DNA of 6,456 bases from an uncultured Actinomycetes bacterium. GTDB lineage: Bacteria; Actinomycetota; Acidimicrobiia; Acidimicrobiales; RAAP-2. The stretch covers positions 1-6,456 of the forward strand of contig CAITOG010000123.1 in the NCBI GenBank assembly GCA_903893955.1, given 5' to 3'. Shown piece by piece: positions 5,249-6,456 of this stretch (its first letter is position 1; every line of letters begins with the position of its first letter). The position numbers and the translations under genes are program-made. Under the pieces are notes generated by a model. That model saw only the letters and a list, made by a program, of their open reading frames with translations, did not search any database and had not been told where the DNA came from.

Positions 5249-6456
5249 CGTGGCAGGTCCTCCGGTGTGGCGAAGTGGCCCAGGACAGCAGTAGCTGCGG
5301 CGACCGCAGGGGAGACGAGGTGGGTTCGACCGCCCCGGCCCTGTCGGCCTTCGAAGTTCCTGTTGGATGTCGAGGCCGATCGCTCGCCTGGGCTGAGCTT
5401 GTCGGGGTTCATGGCAAGGCACATCGAGCAGCCGGGCTCTCGCCATTCGAAGCCCGCTTGGCTGAAGATCACATCGAGGCCCTCGGCCTCGGCCTGCTCC
5501 TTGACCCGGTGGGAGCCGGGCACCACCAGTGCCCGAACGCCAGCGGCGACCGTGTGCCCTTCGAGGATCGACGCAGCGAGGCGAAGGTCCTCGATGCGAG
5601 AGTTCGTGCAGGACCCGAGGAACACCGTGTCGACGGTGACATCCTTGATCGGCGTACCAGCACGCAGGCCCATGTAGGCCAGGGCGCGCTCAGCGGCTTC
5701 GCGCTCGGCGTCGGTGTCGAAGTCATCTGGACCTGGGACGACAGCATCGATTCCGACCACCTGGGCCGGGTTGGTGCCCCAGGTGACGTGCGGCACCAGC
5801 GTGGTGGCGTCGATGCGGACCACCTTGTCGAAAGTCGCGCCTTCGTCAGTAGGCAGTGAGCTCCAGTAGGCGACCGCCTGGTCCCACGCATCGGCGTCAG
5901 GGGCGTGATCGCGCCCACGGAGGTACTCGAACGTGGTCTCATCAGGGGCGATGAGCCCTGCTCGTGCTCCTGCTTCGATGCTCATGTTGCAGACCGTCAT
6001 GCGGCCTTCCATCGAAAGGGCTCGGATGGCCGAGCCCCGGTACTCGATCACGTGGCCGATGCCACCGCCGGTCCCGATCTCCCCGATGATGGCCAGCACG
6101 ATGTCCTTGGCGGTGACGCCGGCGGGGATGTCGCCCTCGACCTCGATGGCCATCGTCTTGGGTGGGTTCTGGGGCAGCGTCTGCGTGGCGAGCACGTGCT
6201 CGACCTCACTCGTCCCGATACCGAAGGCGAGCGCGCCGAACGCGCCGTGGGTCGATGTGTGGCTGTCGCCGCACACGATGGTCATGCCTGGCTGGGTCAG
6301 ACCCTGCTCCGGCCCGATCACGTGCACGATGCCCTGGTTCTTGTTCCCCATGGGGTAGCAGGTGATGCCGAACTCTTCGCAGTTCGCGTTGAGGACAGCC
6401 AGCTGGGTGGCGCTGATCGGATCGGCGACCGGCTTGTCGATGTCGGTCGTGGGGAC
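5245..6456 (-). CDS. leuC: 3-isopropylmalate dehydratase large subunit, N-terminus beyond window
   Basis: LeuC is the [4Fe-4S] aconitase-family subunit of isopropylmalate isomerase. The frame is open to the window edge and shows 403 residues; by comparison with the 466-aa E. coli protein about 63 N-terminal residues are missing. The first visible residues VPTTDIDKP follow the usual DHNVPT motif. GIVHVIGPEQG, CGDSHTSTHGAFGALAFGIGTSEVEHVLATQTL and the DETTFEYLRGR region are near-identical to the family. The three cluster cysteines are visible at C283 (GSCTNSRIEDLR), C343 and C346 (PGCSMC), with the same 60- and 3-residue spacings as E. coli C347/C407/C410. The C-terminus SASTSNRNFEGRQGRGGRTHLVSP is canonical. 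The methionine at 6351 is internal, not a start. The promoter and any leucine control of leuCD lie outside the window. Confidence 0.97.
   Translation of the reverse strand, partial: VPTTDIDKPVADPISATQLAVLNANCEEFGITCYPMGNKNQGIVHVIGPEQGLTQPGMTIVCGDSHTSTHGAFGALAFGIGTSEVEHVLATQTLPQNPPKTMAIEVEGDIPAGVTAKDIVLAIIGEIGTGGGIGHVIEYRGSAIRALSMEGRMTVCNMSIEAGARAGLIAPDETTFEYLRGRDHAPDADAWDQAVAYWSSLPTDEGATFDKVVRIDATTLVPHVTWGTNPAQVVGIDAVVPGPDDFDTDAEREAAERALAYMGLRAGTPIKDVTVDTVFLGSCTNSRIEDLRLAASILEGHTVAAGVRALVVPGSHRVKEQAEAEGLDVIFSQAGFEWREPGCSMCLAMNPDKLSPGERSASTSNRNFEGRQGRGGRTHLVSPAVAAATAVLGHFATPEDLPR

Noticed and set aside
5245..6351. leuC starting at the methionine at 6351
   Set aside because: The frame continues open to the window edge and encodes conserved LeuC sequence (VPT...DKPV...NCEEFGI), so 6351 is internal.

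Overview
The window looks like a chromosomal amino-acid biosynthesis locus from a high-GC actinobacterium. An Acidimicrobiia-like lineage is my guess from the protein styles, but the sequence alone does not prove it. Supporting signs are GC-rich third positions, a LeuA of the long actinobacterial/mycobacterial type (559 aa), frequent GTG/TGA overlaps, and start codons placed 6 nt after a -10-like box, as in leaderless mRNAs.

Layout, left to right. (1) The 3' end of serA (D-3-phosphoglycerate dehydrogenase; end of the ASB domain plus ACT domain) runs rightward to 352. (2) A convergent gene for a 56-aa single-pass membrane protein of unknown function occupies 384-554 on the minus strand. (3) The intergenic region 555-770 holds divergent promoter-like elements and a complete-looking leucine attenuator: a 9-residue leader peptide, Met-Thr-Thr-Thr-Val-Leu-Leu-Leu-Leu (618-647), a hairpin directly after its stop (650-670), and a strong rho-independent terminator (675-708) upstream of leuA. 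(4) leuA (771-2450) is followed, with a 4-nt GTGA overlap, by a GNAT acetyltransferase resembling spermidine/spermine (diamine) N-acetyltransferases (2447-2896). (5) ade, an adenine deaminase (2924-4648), starts 27 nt downstream, apparently from its own leaderless promoter. (6) On the minus strand, converging on ade with only 6 nt between stop codons, lie leuD (4655-5248) and leuC (5245 to beyond 6456), overlapping by ATGA.

Functionally, LeuA makes 2-isopropylmalate from 2-ketoisovalerate and acetyl-CoA, and LeuC/LeuD isomerise it to 3-isopropylmalate. The window therefore carries the first two leucine-specific steps, split into two convergent transcription units. SerA is the entry to serine synthesis, Ade is purine salvage, and the GNAT protein probably acetylates a small amine.

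The most noteworthy element is the leuA attenuator, which is visible directly in the sequence. Leader-peptide attenuation of leu genes is a known mechanism, so this is a good example rather than a new system. I found no mobile element, CRISPR array, tRNA or rRNA. No gene-free stretch exceeds 300 bases.
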